From the IMG/VR virus record IMGVR_UViG_3300035698_015452, positions 1 to 21,945 of that record: 21,945 nt of DNA. One strand, given 5' to 3'. Position numbers and translations under genes: made by a program. The notes beneath the pieces were generated by a model that was given only the letters and a program-made list of their open reading frames with translations, searched no databases and was not told where the DNA came from. The DNA comes from a virus. Shown in pieces: positions 6,697 through 16,468 of this stretch; the first letter of the stretch is position 1, and each line of letters begins with the position of its first letter.

Positions 6697-9017
6697 GTAA
6701 AAACTCTTATCAGAGTTCTGGCAAATTCATTATCAATACCTCTCAAAGCAGTCTTCAAAGCGTTTTGACCTCCTGATATTACTGCATCTGCACCAACTAA
6801 ACCTAAGACACTTTTAATAGTTTCTACAGGCTGTTTAAATGCATTAAACATTAACCCTGTAATTGCTGTTTTACTTGTATTAAAGTCTCCTGGAATTGAA
6901 TCAACATAATCAACGAGTTCCATTAATATTTCCTTTTGCTCTCCTGGTAATAGTTCATCGATAAACTCGTCATCAAGTTTATTCATTTTAGACAATAAGC
7001 TTTTTGCACTAAATCCTTTCGTTGACTGAGCAAGATCATTCAGATATACAGATTTTGCTTGGTCAAACGTTTTTTCACTAACTAATTCCTTAACTTGTCT
7101 TAAATCTTTTATCTTATTCTTATTAAAGAATTTAGATATTGCTTTCTCTGGATTCTCTTTTAAATTCTTAGTTAAAGCTTTATTTATAACACCCTTGAAC
7201 TGTCCATACTGAGATTGCAAAGCTCCATAAACTTCTGATAAGTTAGGGTCAACCTTTTTGATCCCAGCTTGTATTTGAGTTGATATTTCTCCTTTAAGTT
7301 TACCCATTATACGACCTATGTTGTCTCCTATTGCCTCACCCCCAAACCCTGTTTGAGTATTTATGAATTTAGTAATATCATTAAAGTCTTTTAGTGATGT
7401 AGCTTCTCCAACTTTCTTATACACATCATCTATAAGGCTTTTCTCTCCTCCTGTTAATGATAATCCAGCATCATCTACCTCTTTCAATATAGATCCTTGC
7501 AATGCTGACTTGATTTGACTATCTCCTTGCTTAGCCCCTCCTTTTGCTGTGTTGTAGATGTCTTTTAGTTGGTATTTAGTTATATCTCCTTTTCTTAAAA
7601 GCTGTCTAGTTTTAGCATCAAATTTATTTAAATTTTTAGAAGAACTAACTAGAGATTTGCTTACTTCTTTTTCCATGCTTATCAGTTTTCGTAAACTAGT
7701 ATTAATGTTTTTAAATTCTGTAGTATTTCTGATTTTATCAGGAACATTTAAAAGACTTCTACCTCCCTTTGATTTCACAAAATCATTCAATTCATTAATT
7801 TTTAAAAATACTAATTCTGAATATTTATTTTGTTTAGGTAGTACACTATTAATAAACTCATCAGCACTCTTAAACTTACTAGCTTCTTTAGCTAAAGGTT
7901 CTAAATCTGAATGAACCGCCACTTTTCCTGCATCATCAACCAAACTAACACCTTTCTCAACTTGTTTGACTTTATCAAACAAATCTCCGAATGCTTTTTG
8001 ACCTGACTTCTTATATCTAGTTAAATCATCAATGAATGATTGCCCTACTTGAGACCTCTCGCCTCCTGTTCCTATAAAATCTTGAATAGCTTCAGTTCCA
8101 GCTTTCAATCTTGCTTTTCCTTTAGTAAAAGCTTCTACGAATGGAGTTTGTTGTAATATACCTTCTATTCCAGCAGCAGCACTATCTTGTCCTGCTAATT
8201 GTCCAGTAGATGCTTTTGGTAATTTAAATTTCTCAATCACTCTAGCGAATTTACTAACCAAAGGTTTCCCGAACTTTTGAGCTAACTTACCTAACCCTCT
8301 TCCTACAGCTCCACCCACTAATTCACCAGCCCCACCAATAACAGCTTCCTTTCCTATTTCACCAAGTTCACTTGGTAACTGTTTCAAACCCTCAACTCCT
8401 GTCTCCCTAACTCCTAATAAACGACCAGTTGCTTGTTTTAATGCAGTACCAGCAGCGGCACCTCCAGCGGCTCCAGCAACCCCAACAGGGACAGACCCTA
8501 TTCCAGCACCAGCTACAGCACCCCCTATACCTCCTAGAGTAGCACCAGCAACTACAGGTATGTCCCCAGCTAAATCAGCTAAGTCACCTAAACTAAACCC
8601 TTTTTCATCTGCTCTAAATCTCTTGCCATCTTTTGATAAAATAATATTTCCTTCTTCATCTTTTTCTGTTTCAAATCCTAGTTCTTTAAAAAGACTCTCT
8701 TTACCCCCTTCGCTAGCAAAACTAGCTTTAAATCTTTGACCAAAAGTTAACGGAGATTCTTCTTCTATAGGAATTTCTGGAACTTCTTTTTGTACTTCTG
8801 GAGCAACTGCATTCTTATACATATTACCATCAGAACCTTTTAATTGTTGTTGTTTTTCTTCTTTCTCTCCCAACACCGATAATTCTTCTTTATTTATTTG
8901 CTCTCTATATTGTGGGTATTGAGAAATTATCTTAGACGTTAAAGTGTTATCATCAACATTAGCATATTGAGGATATTTTTGTTTGATCTTTTTTGAGAAA
9001 TCAGCTATTGAAACCAT
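6678..9017 (-). CDS. Large internal virion / DNA-ejection protein
   Basis: This 779-residue protein has the layout of podovirus ejection proteins. The N terminus carries two YPQY elements in a short helical repeat (FSKKIKQKYPQY at 7-18, IISQYPQY at 30-37). After an acidic linker comes the FGQRFKASFASEGGKESLF segment, then GFSLGDLADLAGDIP, and then a Gly/Ala-rich hydrophobic stretch at about 147-192 that could insert in a membrane. The remaining roughly 580 residues are lysine-rich and mainly helical. In related phages such proteins leave the capsid with the DNA and help form a channel across the host envelope. It is the last gene of the tail module and ends convergently with the plus-strand gene. 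No lytic transglycosylase motif was seen. The role is inferred from layout and position. Confidence 0.6.
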   Translation of the reverse strand: MVSIADFSKKIKQKYPQYANVDDNTLTSKIISQYPQYREQINKEELSVLGEKEEKQQQLKGSDGNMYKNAVAPEVQKEVPEIPIEEESPLTFGQRFKASFASEGGKESLFKELGFETEKDEEGNIILSKDGKRFRADEKGFSLGDLADLAGDIPVVAGATLGGIGGAVAGAGIGSVPVGVAGAAGGAAAGTALKQATGRLLGVRETGVEGLKQLPSELGEIGKEAVIGGAGELVGGAVGRGLGKLAQKFGKPLVSKFARVIEKFKLPKASTGQLAGQDSAAAGIEGILQQTPFVEAFTKGKARLKAGTEAIQDFIGTGGERSQVGQSFIDDLTRYKKSGQKAFGDLFDKVKQVEKGVSLVDDAGKVAVHSDLEPLAKEASKFKSADEFINSVLPKQNKYSELVFLKINELNDFVKSKGGRSLLNVPDKIRNTTEFKNINTSLRKLISMEKEVSKSLVSSSKNLNKFDAKTRQLLRKGDITKYQLKDIYNTAKGGAKQGDSQIKSALQGSILKEVDDAGLSLTGGEKSLIDDVYKKVGEATSLKDFNDITKFINTQTGFGGEAIGDNIGRIMGKLKGEISTQIQAGIKKVDPNLSEVYGALQSQYGQFKGVINKALTKNLKENPEKAISKFFNKNKIKDLRQVKELVSEKTFDQAKSVYLNDLAQSTKGFSAKSLLSKMNKLDDEFIDELLPGEQKEILMELVDYVDSIPGDFNTSKTAITGLMFNAFKQPVETIKSVLGLVGADAVISGGQNALKTALRGIDNEFARTLIRVFTQSKLR

Positions 9018-9035
9018 GATTATTTTATTATTAAT

Positions 9036-11111
9036 TTAAAAACCTAAACCTAAAGGGTCTACATCTCTTCCTGATAACTGTTCAGGGTTAATATCTAGAT
9101 TAAGAGGATTAATTTTCTTTTCTTTTTGAGATTGTTGTTGAGCTTGTTCTTGAGGACTTGCTTGTGCTTTCTCTAACCCGACAAACTGCCTTAAACCTTT
9201 CTCATCTCCTAGAGCAAATTGAGAGATTGTAGCCCGCATAGTTTCGTTAAAATCTTGCTCAAATTTTTCTATAGATTTATCAAATTGTCCGTCCTGTTGC
9301 TCAATATTTGGAATATTTCTAGCTAACCTATCGGCTTCTTGCTCAGAAACTGCAGCCCCTGAAATTTGCTTAATATATTCAGATAAAGACTTCCCTGTAA
9401 TAGTTTCTAATTCATTAAAATCATCTAACCCTTGATCTATACCAATAAACCTCCTAGCCCTTGAGAATCCTGTCTCAATCCCCCCAGTATTCACTGTTTT
9501 TTTCAACTCTTTCATTTCGTCAATTCTGTTTCTTAGCTGAGCTAAATCCACTAATTTATCATAATCTTTGTCATCAAAGTTTTTAGTCTTAATAAATTTA
9601 AGAGTGTCAAATCCTTTATCAGCAAGAGAGGATAAAATCTCAGTTCTAGTTTTTAAATTAACACTTCCTTTAGAGAGAGTAATAGGATCTTTCAAGGCAT
9701 TAGCTTCTAATCCACTTAATTGAACGCTTTCTCCAAACCTATTAATAAATCCTCCACTTTCTCCTGATGTCAATTCACCCGTTCCTGCATCAAAACCAAA
9801 GCTACTTCTCCCGACTGTTCCTGTGGTAGAAACACTACCTTTAGCTAACCCCTGTCTCAACTTCTGAACATTCAACTCATGCAACTCTAATTCCCTTTCC
9901 TCCCTTCCTTTCTCAGCTATTACAGATCTTGTTTTTTCTACCATACTAATAAACGCCCCTCTCTTCGCTTCATTTATTTTTGCTGTATTACCAGCATACG
10001 CTTTCTCTATCTCAAGTTTTTTATTCATGTAATTCATCCCAATATTAGAAGCTGTATTGAGAGCTGTTGTTTCAATATCAGATCTAGCAAGAGAAAAACC
10101 TCTAGCTGTGAAATTATCACTAGCTACAATATCAGATACTTGTTTATCTCTCTTTTCCTGTTTTCTACTAATAACCTTATTATAATCATCATTAATTCCT
10201 TGTAATACTTTTTGTCCAGCTGGATCACCAGCGGAACTACCTAACATTATACGAGCCTTTTTAAGAGCCGTTGTTTGTGCATCTCTTAAATCTGCCACCT
10301 CATCATCAACACGATCTTCTAAGTCTTCTTTAGAACGACCAGAGATGTATTGTGCTTCGTCTTCTTGTAATTCTTGACCTACCAAAGCCCTTTTTCTTCT
10401 TTGCTCTAACATATCCATATCATTCCCAAACCTATCTTCCAAAATACCTCTTTGATCTTGTCTCAAAGCAACTTGATTATTAAAATCTTCATTCAAACTA
10501 TCTTCTGCAAACTTAAACTGTAATTGTTCAAGTGTTTTTGGGTCATCTAGATCGAAACCCTGTCTTGCTGCAAATGTAGCTATATCTCTATCAACTCCTT
10601 TTAATTTAGGATCATAATCAACAAATTCAGTTGTAAGATTAGAGTCAAATGTACTGGAGCTAGTAGCAACTTGTGTTTTAGGAGTGCTAGCTACTTTTAT
10701 CCCTAAATCACTTGCCTCTTTCACTCCTCTATCTCTAGTCTCAAAATCTTCTGAATTAATCTTTTCCCCTACGTTTCCATAAGATGATTTAAATTCACCA
10801 CCACCTCCAAGTCTCTCTAATTCTCTTCTATGAGCTTTTGTATCTTTTCCGAACTCAGCATTAAAAGCTCCTCTTTGTGCCTCATTAAACCTATCAGAAA
10901 CAACTCCACGTCCTTTTATCTCAGACGTTGAAGCTCTAGCTGGTAATGGTGCTGGAGAAGTAAGATCATCAACTGATTGATTAATCCCTGTTTTAGAAGC
11001 CGTAAATACTGGATTCTCTTTTACATTAATATCAGCTACTTTCTGTCTACCATTGAAATTAGTTATTTTTCCTCCACTCGTTTTTGTTCCTCGAAATTTT
11101 CGTATTGGCAT
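9036..11111 (-). CDS. Large coiled-coil structural protein, probable ejection protein
   Basis: This 691-residue protein is highly charged, with long stretches predicted to be helical or coiled-coil (about residues 230-430, rich in D/E/R/K/Q, including GKDTKAHRRELERLGG earlier and EKGREERELELHELNVQKL later). Low-complexity Gln-rich sequence lies near the C terminus (QASPQEQAQQQSQKEKK). It has no transmembrane segment or enzyme motif that I can identify. It lies 18 nt upstream of the 779-residue gene and 3 nt from the 297-residue gene, so the three are almost certainly co-translated. Position between fibre-like genes and the membrane-interacting protein suggests an internal core or injection protein. 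A function in virion assembly is an inference from context only. Confidence 0.5.
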   Translation of the reverse strand: MPIRKFRGTKTSGGKITNFNGRQKVADINVKENPVFTASKTGINQSVDDLTSPAPLPARASTSEIKGRGVVSDRFNEAQRGAFNAEFGKDTKAHRRELERLGGGGEFKSSYGNVGEKINSEDFETRDRGVKEASDLGIKVASTPKTQVATSSSTFDSNLTTEFVDYDPKLKGVDRDIATFAARQGFDLDDPKTLEQLQFKFAEDSLNEDFNNQVALRQDQRGILEDRFGNDMDMLEQRRKRALVGQELQEDEAQYISGRSKEDLEDRVDDEVADLRDAQTTALKKARIMLGSSAGDPAGQKVLQGINDDYNKVISRKQEKRDKQVSDIVASDNFTARGFSLARSDIETTALNTASNIGMNYMNKKLEIEKAYAGNTAKINEAKRGAFISMVEKTRSVIAEKGREERELELHELNVQKLRQGLAKGSVSTTGTVGRSSFGFDAGTGELTSGESGGFINRFGESVQLSGLEANALKDPITLSKGSVNLKTRTEILSSLADKGFDTLKFIKTKNFDDKDYDKLVDLAQLRNRIDEMKELKKTVNTGGIETGFSRARRFIGIDQGLDDFNELETITGKSLSEYIKQISGAAVSEQEADRLARNIPNIEQQDGQFDKSIEKFEQDFNETMRATISQFALGDEKGLRQFVGLEKAQASPQEQAQQQSQKEKKINPLNLDINPEQLSGRDVDPLGLGF

Positions 11112-11114
11112 AAT

Positions 11115-12008
11115 TTAAAATGTTACAAATCGTTGTAATGAACGCTGTCTTCCAAAAGATGGAAGCTTTCTAGGTGCTGATATATCTCCTACAGCTTGAG
11201 TTCCTCCTAAAGCATCTCCAGCAAAAGATATTGGTGATGCTCCTGTTGTTTGTTGTGTTGAAGTTGGCGAAGGTGTTGGTGACGCTCCAACTGCTCCTGA
11301 AGATCCTCTTTGAGCTGTAGGATTGTATCTATAATTCTGCAAACCTTTTATATCACTCTGTAACTGTGTTTGTCTACCTGTATCGATAGGAGTACTTGTC
11401 ACACCTCTATTAAACTCTCCTACTGATGGTTTACCTAGCCTTCTTAATTCTCTTCGCTTAGAACTTAACTGATTTTGATTATCTCTAGCTGATTGTTTCA
11501 TTTCTCTTCCATTATTTCCTAAAAAAACATTCGGATCATCAAACCCTGATTGTAATAAATTAGCTTTATCTATTTGAGATTGTTCAATTGGAGATAAGTT
11601 TTTTGATTTGAAAGATCTAGCATTAACTCCAGCTAAACCACCAGCCAATTGTCTAGCCGATCCGTTTCCTGTGCCACTAAAGAAAGCTTTCCTTCCCTTC
11701 TCACTTATTCCACTTAAAGCCCCAAAGAATCCTTGACCTGCTGTATTAGCTCTTCCCTCTATGCTCTTTGCGAAATTAGAAGCTATTGTTATGTCATCAT
11801 CATTTATATTTTCAAATTTATTGATTGCATTTTCTAATTCTCCACTGAAATGTTTTAAAAATATTTCATTCCTATCTGATCCTGGACTACTATTAAACTC
11901 TCTTTGAGCTCTGAATTTATCCATTCCTCTTTTTGGCACAACAAACTCAACTAAACCTTTCTTCTGTTCATTGGTTAATCTATCAAATGTATTTTGTTTA
12001 TCTGCCAT
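11115..12008 (-). CDS. Virion-associated protein of unknown function
   Basis: This 297-residue protein begins MADKQNTFDRLTNEQKKGLV, with a helical first third. It then becomes Gly/Ser/Asn-rich and largely low-complexity (SGTGNGSARQLAGGLAGVNA; a Pro/Thr/Ser tract SPTPSPTSTQQTTG near residue 245) and ends in a basic FGRQRSLQRFVTF tail. It lies between the small beta-sandwich gene (1-nt gap) and the 691-residue gene (3-nt gap). The composition suggests a flexible virion component or an ejected protein. I recognise no family, so the structural role is inferred from its place in the tail module. Confidence 0.4.
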   Translation of the reverse strand: MADKQNTFDRLTNEQKKGLVEFVVPKRGMDKFRAQREFNSSPGSDRNEIFLKHFSGELENAINKFENINDDDITIASNFAKSIEGRANTAGQGFFGALSGISEKGRKAFFSGTGNGSARQLAGGLAGVNARSFKSKNLSPIEQSQIDKANLLQSGFDDPNVFLGNNGREMKQSARDNQNQLSSKRRELRRLGKPSVGEFNRGVTSTPIDTGRQTQLQSDIKGLQNYRYNPTAQRGSSGAVGASPTPSPTSTQQTTGASPISFAGDALGGTQAVGDISAPRKLPSFGRQRSLQRFVTF

Positions 12009-12009
12009 T

Positions 12010-12480
12010 TTAATTAAGATTTAATAATAAAATTCCTGCACCTCCTGGACCTATACCAGTTCCATTTAATGATAAAATATGACTAGCTAAAGCATTAAAA
12101 GTATTTGTCCCTGTTGTCTGATCCCCTCCTAAATAATACATCGCTGTACCTCCAGTATTTCCATGTTCCATAGTACCCCCAAAAGGAAAGTAAATACCAA
12201 TAAAATCACCTGCATTTATATTTAAAGATAAACCTGAAAATGTTCTTTCTGCTCCTTGAGTGACTGCCCCTATTAATACCGAATCAACAGCGGTAAAACT
12301 ATTCGCTCCATTAGGGGTAAAAGTCGCAATCTTCACTCCTGTCATACTGGTTGTGCAATAAATTTTTACAGTATCTATTACACCACTCCTATTTGAAGCA
12401 TTGTTCCCGTCAATTATAGTGTTTTGAGCAAAACCTCCGTCACGAGCAATTGCTGCAGAACCAACATCTATTAAAGCCAT
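12010..12480 (-). CDS. Small beta-sandwich tail-associated protein
   Basis: This 156-residue protein is almost entirely alternating beta-type sequence rich in Gly, Thr, Asn and Ile (GVIDTVKIYCTTSMTGVKIA; FSGLSLNINAGDFIGIYFPF). It has no long helix or signal peptide. That pattern fits a jelly-roll or carbohydrate-binding-like sandwich, as used in phage receptor-binding tips and head decorations. It lies just after the fibre-like gene, 9 nt away, which favours a receptor-binding or tail-tip role. No specific family was recognised; glycine-rich ends (GTGIGPGGAG) suggest a flexible terminus. Confidence 0.45.
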   Translation of the reverse strand: MALIDVGSAAIARDGGFAQNTIIDGNNASNRSGVIDTVKIYCTTSMTGVKIATFTPNGANSFTAVDSVLIGAVTQGAERTFSGLSLNINAGDFIGIYFPFGGTMEHGNTGGTAMYYLGGDQTTGTNTFNALASHILSLNGTGIGPGGAGILLLNLN

Positions 12481-12489
12481 ATCAATATA

Positions 12490-13752
12490 TTATTTAAAAT
12501 CTAAACCTGCACCAATTACTTTTAACTGAGAATTACTATAATGTAAAACAAAAGAATCTTCTGCGTATGCCGTAGTTGTTAATGAAGGAGCTGTTCCTCC
12601 GTCATAATGAGCATATTTCTCTATTGTATGATTTCCTGCTCCTTGATCTGTGATATCTATTTGAGTTCCTGCAAAAGCATTAGCTCTTGTTGTAGCAAAT
12701 TGTATTTCTGTGTCACTGACATAAATTAAATAATAATCAGTACTTGCAGAAAGACCAGCTGGTAAAGTGTCATCTGTGCTTATCTGTACTTTCGTTCCTG
12801 TTGTATAAACCTCTGTTACTGTTATTTGATCACTACCTGCCGTTACTGCTGTAAAAGGTACTGTCTCTGTGGAATATTTCCATGTTACTAATCTTGATCC
12901 TGTTCCATCTTGCTTTAAAGTAAGAAGCTTAATAGCTCCATCATATTCATTACTGATTGCTACTATTCTATTTCCTCCTAAAACTACTACATTCTGTTTA
13001 GCTACTGCAAAATCTACAGTTACTGTTGCTCCATCCACTAAAGTAGCGGGAACAGAAGGCATTCTAGTAACTGCTCCAGATATTCTTTCAAAAGTATCTC
13101 CGTTTGTTGTTAATATATCTCCATAAAGTCCACCAGTTATGAAAGGTCTTTTATCTGATAATGTAGAAATATCTGCACTTGCTGTTACTACAATATTCAA
13201 AGGAATATTTCCTACCGTAAATGCTGAAGTATTTATGCTTAATACTCCTGCTGTTGTCAATTCAATATAGTTTGTTGCGTCATCAGTTAAAGCTTGTCCA
13301 GATACGCCAGCATAAGTTACTAACGCTCCTGTACTATTTAACATAAATTCTCCGCTAGCAATATTTATTGTAATTCCTCCTGCGTCAGTAATAGCCATAT
13401 CTGGCACTGCTGTTGCTGAAGTAATTCCAACTATTTGATTCTCTAAATCATAAAGATCTGTTCTTACTTGATCCCCCCATTCTCCAGCTGGTATACCCCA
13501 GAAATTATCCTGACTATCCCATGTCTGAGCTGTTGACCCATCAAGCCCTCTTCCATCTAAAGTTAAAGTTCCTGCAGTATTAACACTCCATGTTACAACT
13601 TCTCCTGAAGCTATACTTGATTTAAATATTGTTCCCCATCCTGTTTGTTTCAAATCTGTTTTTGCACAAATCAACGATAAAGCACCAACAGTAGTAATAT
13701 CTGCTGTCAATGTTGTTTTAAAATACTCGACTTGTTTTGTTGATACTGACAT
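12490..13752 (-). CDS. Beta-rich tail fibre-like structural protein
   Basis: This 420-residue protein is beta-rich and Thr/Gly/Asp-rich throughout. The middle resembles the repetitive blocks of phage tail fibre and baseplate proteins (DAGGITINIASGEFMLNSTG; TAGVLSINTSAFTVGNIPLN). Residues about 310-385 form a module I associate with phage structural proteins: a VQISTDDTLPAGLSASTDYY core followed by FAGTQIDITDQGAGNHTI. It has no chaperone or endosialidase motif at the C terminus. It follows the propeller-like gene by 10 nt and precedes the small beta-sandwich gene. A host-binding fibre or fibre base is the likely role. The precise position in the virion cannot be told from the sequence. Confidence 0.5.
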   Translation of the reverse strand: MSVSTKQVEYFKTTLTADITTVGALSLICAKTDLKQTGWGTIFKSSIASGEVVTWSVNTAGTLTLDGRGLDGSTAQTWDSQDNFWGIPAGEWGDQVRTDLYDLENQIVGITSATAVPDMAITDAGGITINIASGEFMLNSTGALVTYAGVSGQALTDDATNYIELTTAGVLSINTSAFTVGNIPLNIVVTASADISTLSDKRPFITGGLYGDILTTNGDTFERISGAVTRMPSVPATLVDGATVTVDFAVAKQNVVVLGGNRIVAISNEYDGAIKLLTLKQDGTGSRLVTWKYSTETVPFTAVTAGSDQITVTEVYTTGTKVQISTDDTLPAGLSASTDYYLIYVSDTEIQFATTRANAFAGTQIDITDQGAGNHTIEKYAHYDGGTAPSLTTTAYAEDSFVLHYSNSQLKVIGAGLDFK

Positions 13753-13762
13753 AAAATTATAG

Positions 13763-15358
13763 TTATTGTGGAATTACATAAGCTGGCGGATATCTTTTCT
13801 TACTACTTGGTATAAATATAAAACCATGACTCAATAACGTAAAGCCTTCATTTAGATTTTCTGAATCAAAGACAGTTCTAAAAGTTTGAGCTACGATTGG
13901 TTTCATACTTTGACGATCCCTAATATATTGTACTGTTTGTGTTGAACTCACATCCCCATGCCATCCAGCATTGTGCCAAGAGAACTCATGCCAAGCTCCA
14001 GTTCCAGCACTAATACCAACATTGAAAGTAACTGAGTCAACTAATACTTCACTGTTTGTAATTCCTTTTACCGTCACCTTTATCGTCCCAACTACATTTT
14101 CAAACTCATATTCTTTATATCTAGAAAGTTTATATTGATGAACGTCTTGATTGAGCGGATCATCATTTGTTTCATATGTACCAGTATAAGCTACTCCATT
14201 CTTAGAAAAGGTAGCGTTGAATATCATTATATTACCTAAATTATCCCCAAAGTAAAAGTCTCTTGTGAGAAGATTACTTAATGGTGCTTTGATTGGGAAT
14301 GATCCAAACCCAGAGCAAACAGGTCTTACAGCACTTGAATCTTGTATAAATGGTAAATTCATATCCCATCTTAACTGTTTATCATAAACAAAACTATCTT
14401 GAGCTACTGAAACATAACTCAGAATAAGTTTATTATCATGAAAATATAAAATAGCATCTGCTAAATAATCTAAATTCATATCGGATAATATTGACGGCTT
14501 CACATCAAAAGAAAAATCATTAGTTCTACTCTCGGTTGAATAACCTTCGTAAAACCCTAATGCCCTTACTTCTGACCCAGTGAATACATAAATATAATTA
14601 GCTCCTTTTGTCCAAGATCTTTTTCCAATTGATCCGTAATTAGCTGCTAATACTTTTCTATATAAAGAATTAGTATAATCATAAACTAATTTTACTATTT
14701 TATCTGTTTTTATGACATACGGTGCTTTTAACTCCATTAATAACCCTGTGATACCAGACCCATCATCTTCAAATACTTTGATACTGCTACCACCTGCAAA
14801 ATCAGTATAACTATCAACAGCAGTATAATAAACAGTTGAAGGATTATCTTCATCTCCAGCGTTAAATACTCTATTTACCTCACCGTCTAACATCATCAAA
14901 TCCCCTTTTGTTGTTAAAGAACCTCCATTATCAACTACATTACCTGAACCATCCCATTCCCAATAATGAGACTGAGAAGATAAAAGCATCTTGTCTTGAT
15001 ACATCTGATAAGCAAACTTTTCATCTGCATTTGTAATAGCTGGTTGTGTTGGTAAATCTATCCAATCAGCAGTTACCGTATCGTAATATTTTACTTTCGT
15101 TCCTCCATTAGACATTATTACTTGAGTCCTATCTGACTTCTGAAATAATCCCATATCTTGAACTCCATTTGAAAAATCAGTTTGTTTAGTTCCTAAAATC
15201 TCATAACCCGCTGTTTTAGTTATCGCTCCAGTGGTATCAATCTCACAATCAACCATATTTGGACTCATGCCATCAGGCAACAAATGAGGTGCAATACGAG
15301 TATTCATCCCAAGAGCAAAGTTGTTGGTAGATTTTTGTAGTACGTTTCCTTTAGCCAT
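13763..15358 (-). CDS. Propeller-like tail or neck structural protein
   Basis: This 531-residue protein opens with NNFALGMNTRIAPHLLPDGM and then DCEIDTTGAITKTAGYEI. This is the characteristic start of phage tail-hub/needle-region proteins that read like a beta-propeller, in which ring or tube proteins sit below the connector. Short repeated blades are suggested by recurring Y-x-x-x-D-x-x-x-W/V blocks (VKYYDTVTADWIDL; DKMLLSSQSHYWEWDGSG; DKQLRWDMNLPF). It starts 3 nt after the adaptor-like gene, which matches the adaptor-then-tail-tube order in podovirus tail modules. An equivalent of tail tubular protein B (T7 gp12-like) or a P22 gp10-like protein is plausible. It is shorter than T7 gp12, so the assignment is tentative. 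Confidence 0.5.
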   Translation of the reverse strand: MAKGNVLQKSTNNFALGMNTRIAPHLLPDGMSPNMVDCEIDTTGAITKTAGYEILGTKQTDFSNGVQDMGLFQKSDRTQVIMSNGGTKVKYYDTVTADWIDLPTQPAITNADEKFAYQMYQDKMLLSSQSHYWEWDGSGNVVDNGGSLTTKGDLMMLDGEVNRVFNAGDEDNPSTVYYTAVDSYTDFAGGSSIKVFEDDGSGITGLLMELKAPYVIKTDKIVKLVYDYTNSLYRKVLAANYGSIGKRSWTKGANYIYVFTGSEVRALGFYEGYSTESRTNDFSFDVKPSILSDMNLDYLADAILYFHDNKLILSYVSVAQDSFVYDKQLRWDMNLPFIQDSSAVRPVCSGFGSFPIKAPLSNLLTRDFYFGDNLGNIMIFNATFSKNGVAYTGTYETNDDPLNQDVHQYKLSRYKEYEFENVVGTIKVTVKGITNSEVLVDSVTFNVGISAGTGAWHEFSWHNAGWHGDVSSTQTVQYIRDRQSMKPIVAQTFRTVFDSENLNEGFTLLSHGFIFIPSSKKRYPPAYVIPQ

Positions 15359-15361
15359 TTT

Positions 15362-16288
15362 TTATACATTAAAAGAATTATCTGGTGTATCATTCATATT
15401 AAATATAGGATCTAAAATCCTTTGGTGTTGTAAATATGTCTTGAGTGCAATAAGTTCATTATCAAACTCTTGTTTCTTTAATTGTGTATCTTGTTGAGAT
15501 ATTGCTGCATCTAATTCATAAAACTTCCATTCTAACCCTCTAACAAAAGCTCTCTTTGCCTCATTCCCAAACTCAAGCGTTTGAGAATTAGTGGTAATAT
15601 CCTCATGATATCTGAAGTAAACCATATTTATTTTCTTCCCTGCTGTTGGATTAGTCACGAAATTAATCCTTCCATCTTGTAAATATATAGTTCTTCTATC
15701 TGCTGTAAATCTTCGTTCATTAACAGCTTTATTATCTGAAATAAGCCCATACTTAAGAGTATCAACCATAATATTCTTTCCATCTAATTTCTGAAAAGTT
15801 GAAGGTGCAGGATAATCTAGTTGTTTATCTACTGTCACAAGATCTCCTAACATCACATAACCATCTGAAAGAGTCTGCACTCCACTCTCAACAACCCCAT
15901 CAGCATTAGTAATCTCAAAATAATCAAGTAGTTTTAAAGTACTTGATACCGCTGTAGTTGTGAATGTTCCGTTATTATCATCATCCGCTCCTGATATCTT
16001 AATTAGCAATGAGTCTCCACTAGAGAGGTTATCTACACGAGGTTGATATCCGCTAGCATAAGCATATCTATAAGTCGTTCCTACTGTATTTGTGACATCC
16101 CACTTAGTACTTGATTTGGCATATTGCCCATAAGTACTCCTTAATTCAGGAAAATCTACATCATTTGTAATTAAATCTAATATCGAACTAAATTTAGCTA
16201 ATCTTCTGGCAGGAGTGAAGTATTGCTCAGTGCTATCGTTCAAATTCATCAAGGCTTCATCGTAAATATTTTGACGTGTAAATGACAT
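15362..16288 (-). CDS. Tail adaptor / tubular-protein-A-like protein
   Basis: This 308-residue protein has N-terminal helices (TRQNIYDEALMNLNDS and RRLAKFSSILDLITND) and C-terminal helices (AKRAFVRGLEWKFYELDAAI to about 290). They flank a beta-rich insert at about 50-150 (SSGDSLLIKISGADDDNNGT) resembling an Ig-like or LysM-sized beta module. Helical bundles split by beta elements occur in connector-adaptor proteins (T7 gp11-like), which bind under the portal and begin the tail. As the first gene of the tail module, followed by the propeller-like gene, the position fits. The start codon lies only 1 nt downstream of dyad site C. The identification is from architecture and order, not from a signature motif. 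Confidence 0.45.
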   Translation of the reverse strand: MSFTRQNIYDEALMNLNDSTEQYFTPARRLAKFSSILDLITNDVDFPELRSTYGQYAKSSTKWDVTNTVGTTYRYAYASGYQPRVDNLSSGDSLLIKISGADDDNNGTFTTTAVSSTLKLLDYFEITNADGVVESGVQTLSDGYVMLGDLVTVDKQLDYPAPSTFQKLDGKNIMVDTLKYGLISDNKAVNERRFTADRRTIYLQDGRINFVTNPTAGKKINMVYFRYHEDITTNSQTLEFGNEAKRAFVRGLEWKFYELDAAISQQDTQLKKQEFDNELIALKTYLQHQRILDPIFNMNDTPDNSFNV

Positions 16289-16289
16289 A

Positions 16290-16310
16290 TTGAATAATGT
16301 TAGTGTTCAA
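16290..16310 (-). promoter_or_regulatory. Operator-like dyad at the head of the tail operon (site C)
   Basis: On the minus strand the site reads TTGAACA, CTAACAT, TATTCAA: the same dyad as sites A and B with one mismatch in the downstream half. It ends directly before the ATG of the adaptor-like gene, so a bound protein would cover the translation start region, or the transcript would have a very short leader. The flank to 16322 matches that of site A, 22 of 23 bases being identical over the shared block. Confidence 0.55.
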
Positions 16311-16468
16311 TATGAATATACACTGCGTTTGAAAGTTTATCAATTAATTTAATCCATTGTAAACATATTCTGTATTTTCAACAAAATCACTTACAAAACT
16401 ATTTATACTCTTTGACATAAAGATTTTTTAAAGAAAATAGACAGTCGACAGAACCTCTGAAAATGGAA

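Noticed and set aside
12010-13752. Diversity-generating retroelement acting on the fibre-like genes
   Set aside because: No reverse transcriptase, template repeat or adenine-variable repeat pair could be found in the window.
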